Shown: positions 25,708 to 34,145 of the stretch, piece by piece | How the letters are laid out: every line of letters begins with the position of its first letter | Numbering within the stretch: position 1 is the first letter of the stretch | Source: Virgisporangium aurantiacum | GTDB taxonomy: Bacteria > Actinomycetota > Actinomycetes > Mycobacteriales > Micromonosporaceae | Direction: 5' to 3' | DNA: 40,248 bases | NCBI RefSeq assembly: GCF_016863635.1 | Contig: NZ_BOPG01000007.1 | Location: 1-40,248 of the forward strand | Translations under genes and position numbers: made by a program | Notes under the pieces: model-generated | Told to the model about the DNA's origin: nothing | Database searches by the model: none | The model's input: the letters and a program-made list of their open reading frames with translations, nothing else

Positions 25708-26697
25708 TCAAGCCTGGGCCGCCGCGCGGGCCGCCTCCGCGGCCTTCATGTCGCGCTTGAGCTCCTGCGGCAGCGAGAACGTCAACCGCTCCTGCGCCGT
25801 GGTCACCTCCGACACGTCGGTGAAGCCGCGCTCGACCAGCCAGTCGAGCACCTCCATCACCAGTTCCTCGGGAACCGAGGCGCCGGAGCTCACGCCGACG
25901 GTCTGGGCGCCAGCCACCCACGCCTCGTCGATCTCGTGGGCGAAGTCGATCAGGTGGCCGGCCCGGGCACCGGCGGCGATCGCCACCTCGACCATGCGCA
26001 CCGAGTTCGACGAGTTCTTCGAGCCGACCACGAGCATCACGTCGCACTCGGGTGCGATCTCCTTCACCACCTGCTGGCGGTTCTGGGTGGCGTAGCAGAT
26101 GTCGTCGCTGGGCGGCGACTGCAGCAGCGGCAGCCGCTGCTTGAGCTTGTGCACGGTCTGCATCGTCTCGTCGACCGAGAGCGTCGTCTGCGAGAGCCAC
26201 ACGACCTTGCTCGGGTCGCGCACCTGCACCTTGTCGACGCTGTCGGGCCCGTCGACGAGTTGGATGTGCGCCGGCGCCTCGCCGGTGGTGCCGACGACCT
26301 CTTCGTGCCCCTCGTGCCCGATGAGCAGAATGTCGTAGTCGTCGGCCGCGAACCGGCGGGCCTCCACGTGCACCTTCGTCACCAGCGGACAGGTGGCGTC
26401 GATCGCCTTCAGCGAGCGCGCCTTCGCCTGCTCGTGCACCTCGGGTGCCACGCCGTGCGCCGAGAACACGACGATGGAGCCCTCGGGCACCTCTTCGTTC
26501 TCGTCCACGAAGATCGCGCCGCGGTTCCGCAGCGTGTTGACCACGTGCTTGTTGTGCACGATCTCCTTGCGCACGTACACCGGCGGCCCGTACAGCTCGA
26601 GCGCCTTCTCGACCGTCTGAACGGCCCGGTCGACCCCGGCACAGTAGCCACGGGGCTTGGCGAGCAGCACACGCTTGGGAGAAGTCACGCCCGCCAT
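25708..26697 (-). CDS. ispH: IspH, HMBPP reductase of the MEP isoprenoid pathway
   Basis: A 329-residue iron-sulfur enzyme making IPP and DMAPP from HMBPP, the last step of the MEP pathway. The three cluster ligands are visible in GYCAGV (Cys19), DATCPLV and ICYATQNRQ. Substrate-binding motifs HNKHV, SAHGV and GHEGHEEV are intact, as are SKNSSNS and SSGASVPE. The start is the ATG opening [22 protein letters not shown]; the frame remains open upstream to 27006 but that part is antisense to xseA. The gene is divergent from xseA and convergent with rmuC. It supplies precursors for the UPP synthase further along. Confidence 0.96.
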   Translation of the reverse strand: MAGVTSPKRVLLAKPRGYCAGVDRAVQTVEKALELYGPPVYVRKEIVHNKHVVNTLRNRGAIFVDENEEVPEGSIVVFSAHGVAPEVHEQAKARSLKAIDATCPLVTKVHVEARRFAADDYDILLIGHEGHEEVVGTTGEAPAHIQLVDGPDSVDKVQVRDPSKVVWLSQTTLSVDETMQTVHKLKQRLPLLQSPPSDDICYATQNRQQVVKEIAPECDVMLVVGSKNSSNSVRMVEVAIAAGARAGHLIDFAHEIDEAWVAGAQTVGVSSGASVPEELVMEVLDWLVERGFTDVSEVTTAQERLTFSLPQELKRDMKAAEAARAAAQA

Positions 26698-26719
26698 GGT
26701 ACCGGCCGGTGGGCGGCCT

Positions 26720-26728
26720 TCAAGATCA
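26720..26728. repeat. TCAAGATCA element upstream of xseA
   Basis: This 9-mer lies between the divergent ispH and xseA starts, seven bases before the xseA -10 candidate. The same 9-mer appears in both orientations at 38768-38804. Confidence 0.4.
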
Positions 26729-26734
26729 CAAAGA

Positions 26735-26740
26735 TAGGGT
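26735..26740 (+). promoter_or_regulatory. Candidate -10 box (TAGGGT) of xseA
   Basis: TAGGGT ends 6 nt before the xseA GTG. The GGGTGGA it overlaps could alternatively serve as a weak ribosome binding site, so leaderless initiation is less certain here. Confidence 0.35.
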
Positions 26741-26746
26741 GGACGC

Positions 26747-27961
26747 GTGGCTGAAGCGACCGCTGAGGAACCGTGGCCGGTTCGCGTTGTCAGCCAGAAG
26801 ATCGGCGCCTGGATCGGCCGCCTCGGCTGGGTCTGGGTCGACGGGCAGGTGGCGCAGATCACCCGCCGCCCGGGCACCAGCACGGTGTTCATCACGCTGC
26901 GTGACCCGTCCGCCGATCTCAGCCTGACCCTCACGACGAACCGCGACGTGCTCGACTCCGGCGCGCCGAACCTCGACAACGGCGCACGCATCGTCGCCCA
27001 CGCCAAGCCCGACTTCTACCCCGGCCGCGGCACGCTCAGCCTGCGCGCCGACGAGATCCGCCAGGTCGGCATCGGCGAGCTGCTCGCCCGCATCGAGCAG
27101 CTGAAGAAGCATCTCGCCGCCGAAGGGCTGTTCGACCCGACGCGCAAGCGGCGGCCGCCGTTCCTCCCCCGCCGCATCGGGCTGGTCACCGGGCGGGCCA
27201 GCGCCGCCGAGCGCGACGTGCTCACCAACGCCCGCCGCCGCTGGCCGGCCATCGACTTCCGGGTGATCAACGTCGCCGTGCAGGGCGCCACCGCCGTGCC
27301 CGAGATGATCAACGCGCTGCGCCTGCTCGACGCCGACGACACGATCGACGTGATCGTGCTCGCCCGGGGCGGCGGCTCCACCGAAGACCTGCTGCCGTTC
27401 TCCGACGAGGCGCTGTGCCGGGCGGTGTTCGCCTGCCGCACGCCGGTCGTGTCGGCGGTCGGCCACGAGGAGGACACGCCGCTGGTCGACTACGTGGCCG
27501 ACGCCCGCGCGTCGACGCCCACCGACGCCGCGAAGCGCCTCGTGCCCGACCTGCGCGACGAACTCAGGCTGATCGACCAGGCCCGCTACCGGCTGCGGCG
27601 CGCTCTCAAGCACACGATCGACCGGGAACAACATCGACTGGACGGAATACGGAGCCGGCCGTCACTGGCCAAGCCGCACGCGATGCTCGACCAGCACCAG
27701 ACCGACGTCGCGAACCTGCGCGACCGGGCCGCGCGCTGCCTGCGTCACCGGCTCGACCGCGCCGACGACGGCCTGAACCACACGACGGCCCGGCTGCGTG
27801 CCCTCTCCCCCGCCGCGACGATGCAGCGCGGCTACGCGATCGTGCAGCGGGCCGACGGCTCCGTCGTGCGCGCGCCGGCGGAGGTCGCCGCCGGCGATCC
27901 GCTGCGGATCAGGCTGGCCGGCGGCGAGATCCACGCGACCGTCTCCGAGGAGGACGCATGA
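26747..27961 (+). CDS. xseA: Exodeoxyribonuclease VII large subunit
   Basis: A 404-residue catalytic subunit of exonuclease VII, which degrades single-stranded DNA from both ends into acid-soluble oligonucleotides. An N-terminal OB-fold covers about residues 10-105 ([28 protein letters not shown], key segment only). The nuclease core has [31 protein letters not shown] and [22 protein letters not shown] long helical region and a short C-terminal domain beginning MQRGYAIV follow. GTG 26747 is the natural start. The ATG of xseB overlaps the stop (ATGA), so the two subunits are coupled. Confidence 0.96.
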   Translation: MAEATAEEPWPVRVVSQKIGAWIGRLGWVWVDGQVAQITRRPGTSTVFITLRDPSADLSLTLTTNRDVLDSGAPNLDNGARIVAHAKPDFYPGRGTLSLRADEIRQVGIGELLARIEQLKKHLAAEGLFDPTRKRRPPFLPRRIGLVTGRASAAERDVLTNARRRWPAIDFRVINVAVQGATAVPEMINALRLLDADDTIDVIVLARGGGSTEDLLPFSDEALCRAVFACRTPVVSAVGHEEDTPLVDYVADARASTPTDAAKRLVPDLRDELRLIDQARYRLRRALKHTIDREQHRLDGIRSRPSLAKPHAMLDQHQTDVANLRDRAARCLRHRLDRADDGLNHTTARLRALSPAATMQRGYAIVQRADGSVVRAPAEVAAGDPLRIRLAGGEIHATVSEEDA

Positions 27962-28152
27962 CGACGGAGCTGACCTACGAAGAGGCCCGCACCGAGCTGG
28001 CCGGCGTGGTCGAGAAGCTGGAGGCCGGCGGGGCGACGCTGGAGCAGTCGCTCGCGCTGTGGGAACGCGGCGAGGAGCTCGCCGCGATCTGCCAGCGCTG
28101 GCTCGACGCCGCCCGCGCCAGGTTGGACGGCCCTACTTCAGCGAGCGGATGA
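27958..28152 (+). CDS. xseB: Exodeoxyribonuclease VII small subunit
   Basis: A 64-residue helical protein that joins several copies to one XseA in exonuclease VII. The family motif is clear: [49 protein letters not shown], of which the central [19 protein letters not shown] part is the most conserved. It is slightly shorter than usual. GAGGAGG upstream acts as ribosome binding site, and the ATG overlaps the xseA stop. Its last 20 bases overlap the 3' end of the convergent DUF4245 gene. Confidence 0.95.
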   Translation: MTTELTYEEARTELAGVVEKLEAGGATLEQSLALWERGEELAAICQRWLDAARARLDGPTSASG

Positions 28153-28888
28153 ACTCCCGCATCTCCGCTTCCTTGGCCTTGCCGGTGACGATCACCGTGC
28201 GCTCGGCGTCCTGGTACACGTACGCCGTCTCGCCGTTGCGGGCGTTGTAGACCTGCCACTGCCGGCCACCCTCCTCGACCGACGCGCCGGTGGATGCCGC
28301 GTCGGGGCCGAGCTCGCGGGTGATCAGCGTCGCCGGAAGGATGTCGCTCTCGATCAGCTGGAGCGCGCCGTCGTCGGGGCTGCGCCAGCCGACGCGCAGC
28401 GTCGCGCCGCCCGAGTGCGGCTGGTAGTCGGCGCTGACCGACTTCCAGTCGTCCGACAGCCCCGTCGGCTCCAGTACCGGGAACTCCTTGGCGTCGCGCG
28501 CCTCCTCGTACGCCGGGCCGGCGTCGACCGTCGCCGTCCCGTCGCCGCCCAGGCACCGGTACAGGCCGAACAGCGTGAACACCACGACGAGCAGCACGCC
28601 GATCGAGATGACCATGTCGCGTGGGCGCCGGCCCAACCGCTGGGCCACCGCCGTGGCGGCCGGCTCGTGCGGGTTCAGCAGCCCGGTCTCCTCGACCTCC
28701 CGGGCGCCGTCGTCAAGGTCGTCGTCGTCGACGGGATCGTCGGCGGTCGCGACCGCCGCGGGCTCGCCGTAGTTCGGCAGCGGACCGTCTGCGGAAACAG
28801 GCGGCAGCGGCGCCAGATCAGGGTCGGTGGAGTCGGGGCGCCGCGGTGCGTGCCGACCGGACTCATCGGGCCCAGGGCTCGAAGTCAC
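28133..28888 (-). CDS. DUF4245 single-pass membrane protein
   Basis: A 251-residue protein. A Pro/Asp-rich cytoplasmic N-terminus (about 1-90, with [12 protein letters not shown]) precedes one membrane segment ([19 protein letters not shown], about 92-110). An extracytoplasmic domain with the DUF4245 pattern follows ([20 protein letters not shown], then [18 protein letters not shown] as key parts). Function unknown; the family occurs in actinobacteria, often near xseAB and glpX as here. The GTG at 28888 has a GAAGATGG upstream; a GTG at 28936 would add 16 residues. Its 3' end overlaps xseB, and its start region faces glpX divergently. Confidence 0.85.
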   Translation of the reverse strand: MTSSPGPDESGRHAPRRPDSTDPDLAPLPPVSADGPLPNYGEPAAVATADDPVDDDDLDDGAREVEETGLLNPHEPAATAVAQRLGRRPRDMVISIGVLLVVVFTLFGLYRCLGGDGTATVDAGPAYEEARDAKEFPVLEPTGLSDDWKSVSADYQPHSGGATLRVGWRSPDDGALQLIESDILPATLITRELGPDAASTGASVEEGGRQWQVYNARNGETAYVYQDAERTVIVTGKAKEAEMREFIRSLK

Positions 28889-28977
28889 GAGGCCATCTTC
28901 GGTGTATGGCCGCAACGGTCGCAAGCCGACCCCCACCCGAACGACCGTTCAACGCGCTGACGTGGAAAAATGAGCGG

Positions 28978-30000
28978 ATGGCCAGCCCCGTTCGCAATCC
29001 GCAGGATCTCGACCGCAACCTGGCTCTCGACCTGGTCCGGGTCACCGAGGCCGCCGCGATGGCCGCCGGGCGGTGGGTGGGCCGGGGCGACAAGGAGGGC
29101 GGCGACGGGGCGGCCGTCGACGCGATGCGGCGACTGATCAACTCGGTGCCGATGAAGGGCGTCGTGGTCATCGGCGAGGGCGAGAAGGACAACGCGCCGA
29201 TGCTGTTCAACGGCGAGGAGGTCGGCGACGGCACCGGTCCCGAGGTCGACGTCGCGGTCGACCCGATCGACGGCACCACGCTGATGAGCAAGGGCATGCC
29301 GAACGCCCTCGCCGTACTGGCGGTGGCCGAACGCGGCACGATGTTCGACCCGTCCGCGGTCTTCTACATGGAGAAGCTCGCCGTCGGGCCCGACTGCGCC
29401 GACGTCATCGACATCGACGCGGGCGTGGTCGAGAACCTGCGCCGGATCGCGAAGGTCAAGCGGTCGAGCATCTCCGACGTCACCGTATGCATCCTCGACC
29501 GGCCGCGGCACGCCGACCTGATCAAGGAGGTGCGCGGCACCGGCGCCCGCATCCAGTTCATCTCCGACGGCGACATCGCCGGCTCGATCAGCGCGGCCCG
29601 CGAGACCAGCGACGTCGACGTGCTGATGGGCATCGGCGGCACGCCCGAGGGCATCGTCTCGGCGTGCGCGCTGAAGTGCATGGGTGGCGCCATCCAGACC
29701 AAGCTCTGGCCGCGCGACGCCGCCGAGCGCGAGAAGGCGCTGGCCGCCGGCCACGACCTCGACCGCGTTCTCGCCACCGACGAGCTGGTGCGCGGCGACA
29801 ACATGTTCTTCTGCGCCACCGGCGTCACCAGCGGCGACCTGCTGCGCGGCGTCCGCTACCGGTCGGGTGGCGCGTACACGCAGTCGATCGTCATGCGGTC
29901 GAAGAGCGGCACGATCCGGGTCATCGACTCGTTCCACCGGCTGGAGAAGCTGGCGCTGTACTCGAGCGTCAACTTCGACGGCGGTCCCCTCGAGGTTTGA
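28978..30000 (+). CDS. glpX: Class II fructose-1,6-bisphosphatase
   Basis: A 340-residue GlpX enzyme that converts fructose-1,6-bisphosphate to fructose-6-phosphate in gluconeogenesis; it is the main form in actinobacteria. Metal and phosphate motifs are intact: [30 protein letters not shown] and the [17 protein letters not shown] stretch, with later GIGGTPEGI and [15 protein letters not shown] 28978 gives the usual length; an ATG at 28906 would add an atypical 24-residue head. The following transporter start overlaps its stop. Together with PEP carboxykinase at 36634 it provides two gluconeogenic control steps. Confidence 0.95.
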   Translation: MASPVRNPQDLDRNLALDLVRVTEAAAMAAGRWVGRGDKEGGDGAAVDAMRRLINSVPMKGVVVIGEGEKDNAPMLFNGEEVGDGTGPEVDVAVDPIDGTTLMSKGMPNALAVLAVAERGTMFDPSAVFYMEKLAVGPDCADVIDIDAGVVENLRRIAKVKRSSISDVTVCILDRPRHADLIKEVRGTGARIQFISDGDIAGSISAARETSDVDVLMGIGGTPEGIVSACALKCMGGAIQTKLWPRDAAEREKALAAGHDLDRVLATDELVRGDNMFFCATGVTSGDLLRGVRYRSGGAYTQSIVMRSKSGTIRVIDSFHRLEKLALYSSVNFDGGPLEV

Positions 30001-30914
30001 GCGCGAGCACAAAGCGCACCGCGGGCCTCGCCCTCGCGCTCCTCGGCGGGGTCTCGCTGGCCTCGCAGTCGCGGATCAACGGTGAGCTGGGCAGCCGGCT
30101 CGGCGACGGGGTCGCCGCCGCGCTCGTGTCGTTCGGGTCGGGGTTCGTCGTGCTCGCGGCGGCGGCGATCGCGCTGCCCGCCGGCCGTCGCGGGGTCAAA
30201 GCGCTCGGTGACGCGCTGAGCGTCCACAAGCTGCGCTGGTGGCAGTGCGTCGGCGGGGTGAGCGGCGGCTACTTCGTGGCGATGCAGGGTCTCACGGTGT
30301 CGATGATCGGCCTGGCCGTGTTCACGGTCGCGGCGATCTCCGGGCAGGTCGGCAGCAGCCTGCTGGTCGACCGCGCCGGCCTCGGTCCGGGTGGCCCGCG
30401 GCCGGTGACGGCCACCCGGCTGGTGGCGGCGGCGCTCGCGGTGGTCGCGGTGGTGGTCGCGGTCGCCGACCGGGTCGGTTCGCCAGGGGCTTTGGGACTC
30501 GCTGCGCTGCCGGCCGTTGGCGGCGTGGCCGTCGCGTGGCAACAGGCGATGAACGGACGCGTGCAGGCGGCCGCGGGCGCGCAGACCGCCACGTTTCTGA
30601 ACTTCTCGATGGGCTTCCTGACGCTCGTGATCGTCTACTCGGTGCTGGGGCCGCTGCGCGGGTTGCCGTCCCGGTGGCCCGCGGAGTGGTGGCTCTACAC
30701 CGGCGGCCTGCTCGGCATCCTGTTCGTGCTCGCCTCGGTGGTGGTCGTACGCACGGTCGGGGTCCTGATGCTCGGGCTCGGGTCGATCGCCGGGCAGGTG
30801 CTCGCGTCGCTGGCGTTCGACGTGATCGTCCCGGCCAGCGGCGACCACCTGGCCGCCAACACCGTGGCCGGCGCGTTGTTGATGCTGCTGGCGGTGGCGG
30901 TCGCCGCTCGGTGA
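29997..30914 (+). CDS. DMT-superfamily permease (YdcZ/DUF606-like)
   Basis: A roughly 305-residue membrane protein with about ten hydrophobic segments in two similar halves, the pattern of YdcZ-type drug/metabolite transporters. Repeated signatures are [31 protein letters not shown] in the first half and [10 protein letters not shown]...[10 protein letters not shown] in the second. The substrate is unknown. No ATG or GTG occurs near the beginning. The best start is a TTG at 29997 that overlaps the glpX stop (TTGA), implying coupling. Start assignment is less sure than the gene itself. Confidence 0.82.
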   Translation: MSASTKRTAGLALALLGGVSLASQSRINGELGSRLGDGVAAALVSFGSGFVVLAAAAIALPAGRRGVKALGDALSVHKLRWWQCVGGVSGGYFVAMQGLTVSMIGLAVFTVAAISGQVGSSLLVDRAGLGPGGPRPVTATRLVAAALAVVAVVVAVADRVGSPGALGLAALPAVGGVAVAWQQAMNGRVQAAAGAQTATFLNFSMGFLTLVIVYSVLGPLRGLPSRWPAEWWLYTGGLLGILFVLASVVVVRTVGVLMLGLGSIAGQVLASLAFDVIVPASGDHLAANTVAGALLMLLAVAVAAR

Positions 30915-30937
30915 GGGCTTTTGTCGTACCTGTGGCG

Positions 30938-30943
30938 TAGCGT
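30938..30943 (+). promoter_or_regulatory. Candidate -10 box (TAGCGT) of the GNAT gene
   Basis: TAGCGT ends 7 nt before the ATG at 30951, without Shine-Dalgarno. The same hexamer stands before valS. Confidence 0.4.
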
Positions 30944-30950
30944 CCGTCGA

Positions 30951-31517
30951 ATGGTGGAGATCCGGGCGGTCGACGCCTCCTGCCACGACGCGGTGGCGGA
31001 GCTGTTCACCGCGAACAACACGGTCGCCGGCTGCGGCTGCATGTACTTCGTTCTGCCGAACAAGGAGTTCTCGGCCGGTTGGCACAACCGCGCCAACCGC
31101 GACCGGCTGCTCGCCGAGCTCTCCGAGCGCCCGCCCATCGCGCTGGTGGCGTACTCCGGCGGCCGCGCGGTCGGCTGGTGCGCGGCCGGTCCCCGGGAGC
31201 GCTACGCGCGGGTGCTCCGGTCGCCGCTGATGAAGGCCCGCGAGCCGGCCGAAGACGGCGCGGTGTGGTTCCTGCCGTGCCTGTTCGTGCGGGCCGGCGA
31301 GCGCCGCAAGGGCGTGGCCGCCGAGTTGCTGGCCGCGGCGGTCGGCGTCGCCCGCGAGCACGGCGCCACGGCGGTCGAGGGCTTCCCGTACGTGGGCGGC
31401 GAGAAGCGGGCCACCGGCGAGGCCTACATCGGCACCGAGGCGATGTTCGCCGCCGCCGGCTTCACGCTCCGCGCCCGGCCGTCGGCCAAGCGCGTGATCA
31501 TGCGGGTCGACTTCTAG
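30951..31517 (+). CDS. GNAT-family N-acetyltransferase
   Basis: A 188-residue acetyltransferase. The acetyl-CoA pyrophosphate-binding motif is VRAGERRKGVAAELLAAAV near residues 112-130. A Cys-rich segment near the start (VAGCGCMYF) is shared with a group of uncharacterised GNAT proteins. The C-terminal half holds TAVEGFPYVGG and FAAAGF. The acceptor substrate cannot be inferred. ATG 30951 was chosen because of the TAGCGT box at proper leaderless spacing; a TTG at 30921 would add ten residues. It ends 4 nt before the convergent flavoprotein gene. Confidence 0.85.
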   Translation: MVEIRAVDASCHDAVAELFTANNTVAGCGCMYFVLPNKEFSAGWHNRANRDRLLAELSERPPIALVAYSGGRAVGWCAAGPRERYARVLRSPLMKAREPAEDGAVWFLPCLFVRAGERRKGVAAELLAAAVGVAREHGATAVEGFPYVGGEKRATGEAYIGTEAMFAAAGFTLRARPSAKRVIMRVDF

Positions 31518-31521
31518 GCTT

Positions 31522-32493
31522 TCAGCCGGCGTCGGAGGAGTGGCCCGGGAACAGGTGCGCGGCCGGGTCGATCGCGATCGCCGCGTTGTTCACGGCCGTG
31601 GCCGCCTCGCCGAAGCCCACCGCGATCAGCCGCACCTTGCCCGGGTAATCGCTGATGTCGCCGGCGGCGAACACCCGCGGCAGGTTCGTGGCCGTGGTCG
31701 AGTCGACCTTGATGTGGCGCTTGTCGAGGTCGAGGCCCCAGTCGACGAGCGGGCCGAGGTCGGCGGTGAAGCCGAGCGCGGCCACCACCGTGTCGGCCGG
31801 CAGCAGCCGCGGCGCGCCGTCGCCCTTCACGGTGACCTCGACGCCGCTGACGCTCTCCGTCCCGTGCAACCGCTCCACCTGCGCGTTGACGATGATCTCG
31901 ACGGGCAGCGCCTGTACCCGGGCCACCGTCGACGCGTGCGCCCGGAACCGGTCGCGCCGGTGCACCAGGGTCACCGAGCGGGCCAGCGGCTGCAACGCCA
32001 GCGCCCAGTCGAACGCCGAGTCACCCCCGCCGACGATCACCACGTGGTGGCCGGCCAGGTCGTCGAGATGCGGCACGAAGTAGCAGACGCCGGTGCCGGT
32101 GAACCCGGCCGCGCACGGCAGCGGGCGGGCGCTGAAGCTCCCCAGCCCACCGGTGATGATCACCGACCCGCAGTTCAGCAGCGTGCCGTCGGACAGCCCG
32201 AGCACCGGCTTGCCGTCGAGGTGGTCGATCGTGTCGGCCCGCACCCCGAGCAGGTAGCCGGGGTTGAACTGGGCGGCCTGCTCGACGAGGTTCGTCACCA
32301 GGTCGCGGCCGCGGATGGCGGGGAAGCCGGCGACGTCGAAAATCATCTTCTCCGGGTACATCGCGGTGACCTGGCCGCCCGGCTCGGGCAGCGCGTCGAT
32401 CACCACCGTCGAGAGGCCCCGGAACCCGGCGTAGTACGCGGCGAACAGGCCGGTCGGGCCGGCTCCGACGATCGCGAGGTCGACGTCACGCAT
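31522..32493 (-). CDS. TrxR-like ferredoxin/flavodoxin-NADP reductase
   Basis: A 323-residue flavoprotein of the thioredoxin-reductase-like fold. The FAD motif GAGPTGLFAAYYAG is at residues 10-23, and the NAD(P) motif VIVGGGDSAFDWAL lies mid-protein. The C-terminal FAAGDISDYPGKVRLIAVGFGEAATAVN segment (key part FAAGDI) is typical. There is no redox CxxC, so it is not a thioredoxin reductase. It fits the YumC-type ferredoxin-NADP+ reductases, which move electrons between NADPH and ferredoxin or flavodoxin. It lies 12 nt downstream of the rhomboid gene on the same strand, so cotranscription is likely without an evident functional tie. Confidence 0.9.
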   Translation of the reverse strand: MRDVDLAIVGAGPTGLFAAYYAGFRGLSTVVIDALPEPGGQVTAMYPEKMIFDVAGFPAIRGRDLVTNLVEQAAQFNPGYLLGVRADTIDHLDGKPVLGLSDGTLLNCGSVIITGGLGSFSARPLPCAAGFTGTGVCYFVPHLDDLAGHHVVIVGGGDSAFDWALALQPLARSVTLVHRRDRFRAHASTVARVQALPVEIIVNAQVERLHGTESVSGVEVTVKGDGAPRLLPADTVVAALGFTADLGPLVDWGLDLDKRHIKVDSTTATNLPRVFAAGDISDYPGKVRLIAVGFGEAATAVNNAAIAIDPAAHLFPGHSSDAG

Positions 32494-32505
32494 GCCGACA
32501 CACCT

Positions 32506-33171
32506 CTACACTTCGACTTCCGCGCGCTTCCGCCACCGCAACCGGCTCAGGAATCCGGGCCCCTGGCTGCGCCGGCGGAACATGATCGCGGCGATCGCCC
32601 CGCCGATGAAGCCGAACAGGTGCCCCTGCCACGAGATCCGCTCGTCGGTGGGCAGCACGCCGAGCAGCGACCAGCCGTACAGCAGCGCGATCAGCAGCCC
32701 CACCGCGATGTTCCACCAGCTGTGCTCGACCAGTCCGCGCGTCAACAGCACCGCCAGGTAACCGAAGATCACCCCGCTGGCGCCGACGGTGACCGTGTCG
32801 GTCGGGCTGAAGAACCACACCCCGACGCCGCTGACCAACGCGATCAGGATCGTCGACGCGATGAACCGGCTGCCGCCGGCGGCGAGGACGAACGTGCCCA
32901 TCAGGATCAGCGGGATGCTGTTGCCGACGAGGTGGGTGTAGTCGACGTGCAGCAGCGGCGCGAACACGATGCCGTCGAGCCCGGCCGCGTTGCGGGGCTG
33001 GATGCCGCCGGCCTGGTCGAGCCGGCCGTCGAGCTGCATGTCGACCAGTTCGATCACGAAGAGGATCGGGACGAACGCGCACATGGCCACGAAGGCCTTG
33101 CCGATCGACGCATAGAACGCCTCGGTGCCGAACCTGGAGGCGTCGGACTGGGTGAAATCGGCCGCGGTCAC
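32506..33171 (-). CDS. Rhomboid-family intramembrane serine protease
   Basis: A 221-residue protein with about six membrane segments. The rhomboid catalytic dyad is visible: Ser in GASGVIFG within one helix and His in GHLFGFIGG in the last core helix. The preceding HVDYTHLVGNSIPLILMG matches the family's H...N oxyanion segment. These enzymes cleave membrane proteins inside the bilayer; the substrate is unknown. It starts with GTG at 33171 and ends in a basic tail (SRLRWRKRAEVEV). It is separated from the transglycosylase gene upstream by a strong terminator. Confidence 0.92.
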   Translation of the reverse strand: MTAADFTQSDASRFGTEAFYASIGKAFVAMCAFVPILFVIELVDMQLDGRLDQAGGIQPRNAAGLDGIVFAPLLHVDYTHLVGNSIPLILMGTFVLAAGGSRFIASTILIALVSGVGVWFFSPTDTVTVGASGVIFGYLAVLLTRGLVEHSWWNIAVGLLIALLYGWSLLGVLPTDERISWQGHLFGFIGGAIAAIMFRRRSQGPGFLSRLRWRKRAEVEV

Positions 33172-33212
33172 GTAGAGATAGTTAGCAGTACGTCAGGCGA
33201 TCCGCAAAGCAG

Positions 33213-33241
33213 AGCGGGGCGGACCTCCGGTCCGCCCCGCT
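33213..33241 (-). terminator. Terminator after the transglycosylase gene
   Basis: AGCGGGGCGGACC (33213-33225) pairs with GGTCCGCCCCGCT (33229-33241), 13 base pairs around a 3-nt loop. It starts 14 nt beyond the stop of the minus-strand transglycosylase and stands 42 nt before the rhomboid start. Confidence 0.85.
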
Positions 33242-33254
33242 TTGTGCGTTTTCG

Positions 33255-33914
33255 CTAGTACCAGCCGGTGTTCTGCGAGTGGTTCCACGCGGAACACGGG
33301 CTGCCGTACCGGTCCTTGATGTACCCGAGGCCCCACTTGATCTGGGTCGCCGGGTTGGTCATGTAGTCGCCACCGGCGCTGGCCATCTTGCCGGGCGGCA
33401 ACGCCTGCGCGATGCCGTACGCACCGGAGCTGGGGTTACGAGCCTTCTCGTTCCACTGGCTCTCCTTCGTCCACAGCTTCTCCAGGCACCCCACCTGCTG
33501 GAGGTCGTAGCCGGCGGCGAGCGTCATCGAGCAACCCGTCTTGCGGTTGCCGCTGTAGACGTTGCACGAGGCGGGTGCCGGCGGAGCGGTGACGCCGGGC
33601 TTGCCCGTCGGGCTCTTGGACCCCGACGCCGACGCGCTGGGCGACTTCTTCGCCTGCTCCGCCGCCGCGACGGCGGCCTCGTCGGCCTTGCGCTGCGCGG
33701 TGTCCCGCGCGGCCCGTTCGGCCTCGGCCCGCTCCGCGTCCTGCCGCTCGAGATCGGCCACGTTGAGCGGCCGGGAGTTCGCGGCGTTGTTGGCGCTGGC
33801 GGGTTGCCGGGCAGGACCGTCGGCGGCTACCGCGACTCCACCGGCGACGCCCCCGACGAGGACCAGCGCACCGAGCGAGCGGTAGAGGCCGGCGCGGTTC
33901 CACAGCCGGATCAC
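33255..33914 (-). CDS. Secreted transglycosylase (SLT-like cell-wall hydrolase)
   Basis: A 219-residue exported protein. The signal/anchor segment is SLGALVLVGGVAGGVAVAADGP (about residues 11-31). An Ala/Glu/Lys helical stretch (about 45-95) and a Ser/Pro/Lys linker follow. The C-terminal catalytic domain (about 140-219) begins CLEKLWTKESQWNEKARNPSS, with the likely catalytic Glu in KESQWN, and ends WNHSQNTGWY. This is the common actinobacterial SLT domain that cuts peptidoglycan glycan strands. GTG 33914 was chosen for AAGGGA 8 nt upstream and the signal peptide. The frame runs on into the leader to 34112, but those residues are structured RNA, not protein. Confidence 0.88.
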   Translation of the reverse strand: MIRLWNRAGLYRSLGALVLVGGVAGGVAVAADGPARQPASANNAANSRPLNVADLERQDAERAEAERAARDTAQRKADEAAVAAAEQAKKSPSASASGSKSPTGKPGVTAPPAPASCNVYSGNRKTGCSMTLAAGYDLQQVGCLEKLWTKESQWNEKARNPSSGAYGIAQALPPGKMASAGGDYMTNPATQIKWGLGYIKDRYGSPCSAWNHSQNTGWY

Positions 33915-34058
33915 AAACAGGTTCCCTTCGTCGGGGACAAGGCGTCCGGACCCGATGCACGGCAACTGACCGTGACCGGGTCCGGCGGGCAGATCGGCCA
34001 CCGAGTTCCCGACCGATCGACGGAGCCACCCACAGGGGCGGGCAGATCCGTCGAACAC
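33915..34058 (-). promoter_or_regulatory. Structured leader, candidate c-di-AMP (ydaO/yuaA) riboswitch
   Basis: The leader of the transglycosylase mRNA folds into three successive helices (given in plus coordinates): 34047-34053 with 34018-34024; 34013-34018 with 33992-33997; and 33977-33985 with 33946-33954, which encloses 33970-33974 with 33958-33962. GATCTGCCCGCC occurs twice (34048-34037 and 33995-33984), giving a pseudo-repeat. CCTT (33940-33937 region) can pair with the AAGG of the ribosome binding site. ydaO riboswitches bind two c-di-AMP, are pseudo-symmetric and often precede actinobacterial cell-wall hydrolase genes. The helices are seen; the class is inferred. Confidence 0.5.
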
Positions 34059-34070
34059 CATTACGTAGAG

Positions 34071-34101
34071 AACCCTCAGGTCGCGAGTTGACCTGAGGGT
34101 T
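34071..34101 (-). terminator. Terminator after the phoH-like gene
   Basis: AACCCTCAGGTC (34071-34082) pairs perfectly with GACCTGAGGGTT (34090-34101), loop of 7 nt, beginning 44 nt after the stop of the minus-strand PIN-PhoH gene. It also lies inside the promoter region of the next minus-strand gene. Confidence 0.75.
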
Positions 34102-34102
34102 C

Positions 34103-34118
34103 TGTGATTCATGTCACG
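34103..34118. promoter_or_regulatory. CRP/GlxR-like site before the transglycosylase leader
   Basis: TGTGATTCATGTCACG matches the TGTGA-N6-TCACA consensus at nine of ten positions. It stands about 50 bp upstream of a possible transcription start near 34058 (minus-strand TACGTA at 34067-34062 as -10). CRP control of the cell-wall hydrolase gene rpfA is known in mycobacteria. Confidence 0.5.
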
Positions 34119-34145
34119 CTATCAATATGGTCGAAAACAGGAAAT

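Noticed and set aside
26698..27006. N-terminal extension of IspH
   Set aside because: It is antisense to the xseA OB-fold region, and IspH proteins start close to the first cluster cysteine.
31522..32493. Thioredoxin reductase
   Set aside because: No CxxC redox motif is present; the fold is shared but the reaction must differ.
33915..34112. N-terminal extension of the transglycosylase frame
   Set aside because: The frame is open, but the extension has no conserved or signal-peptide character, the DNA forms paired helices, and a good ribosome binding site and signal peptide begin at 33914.
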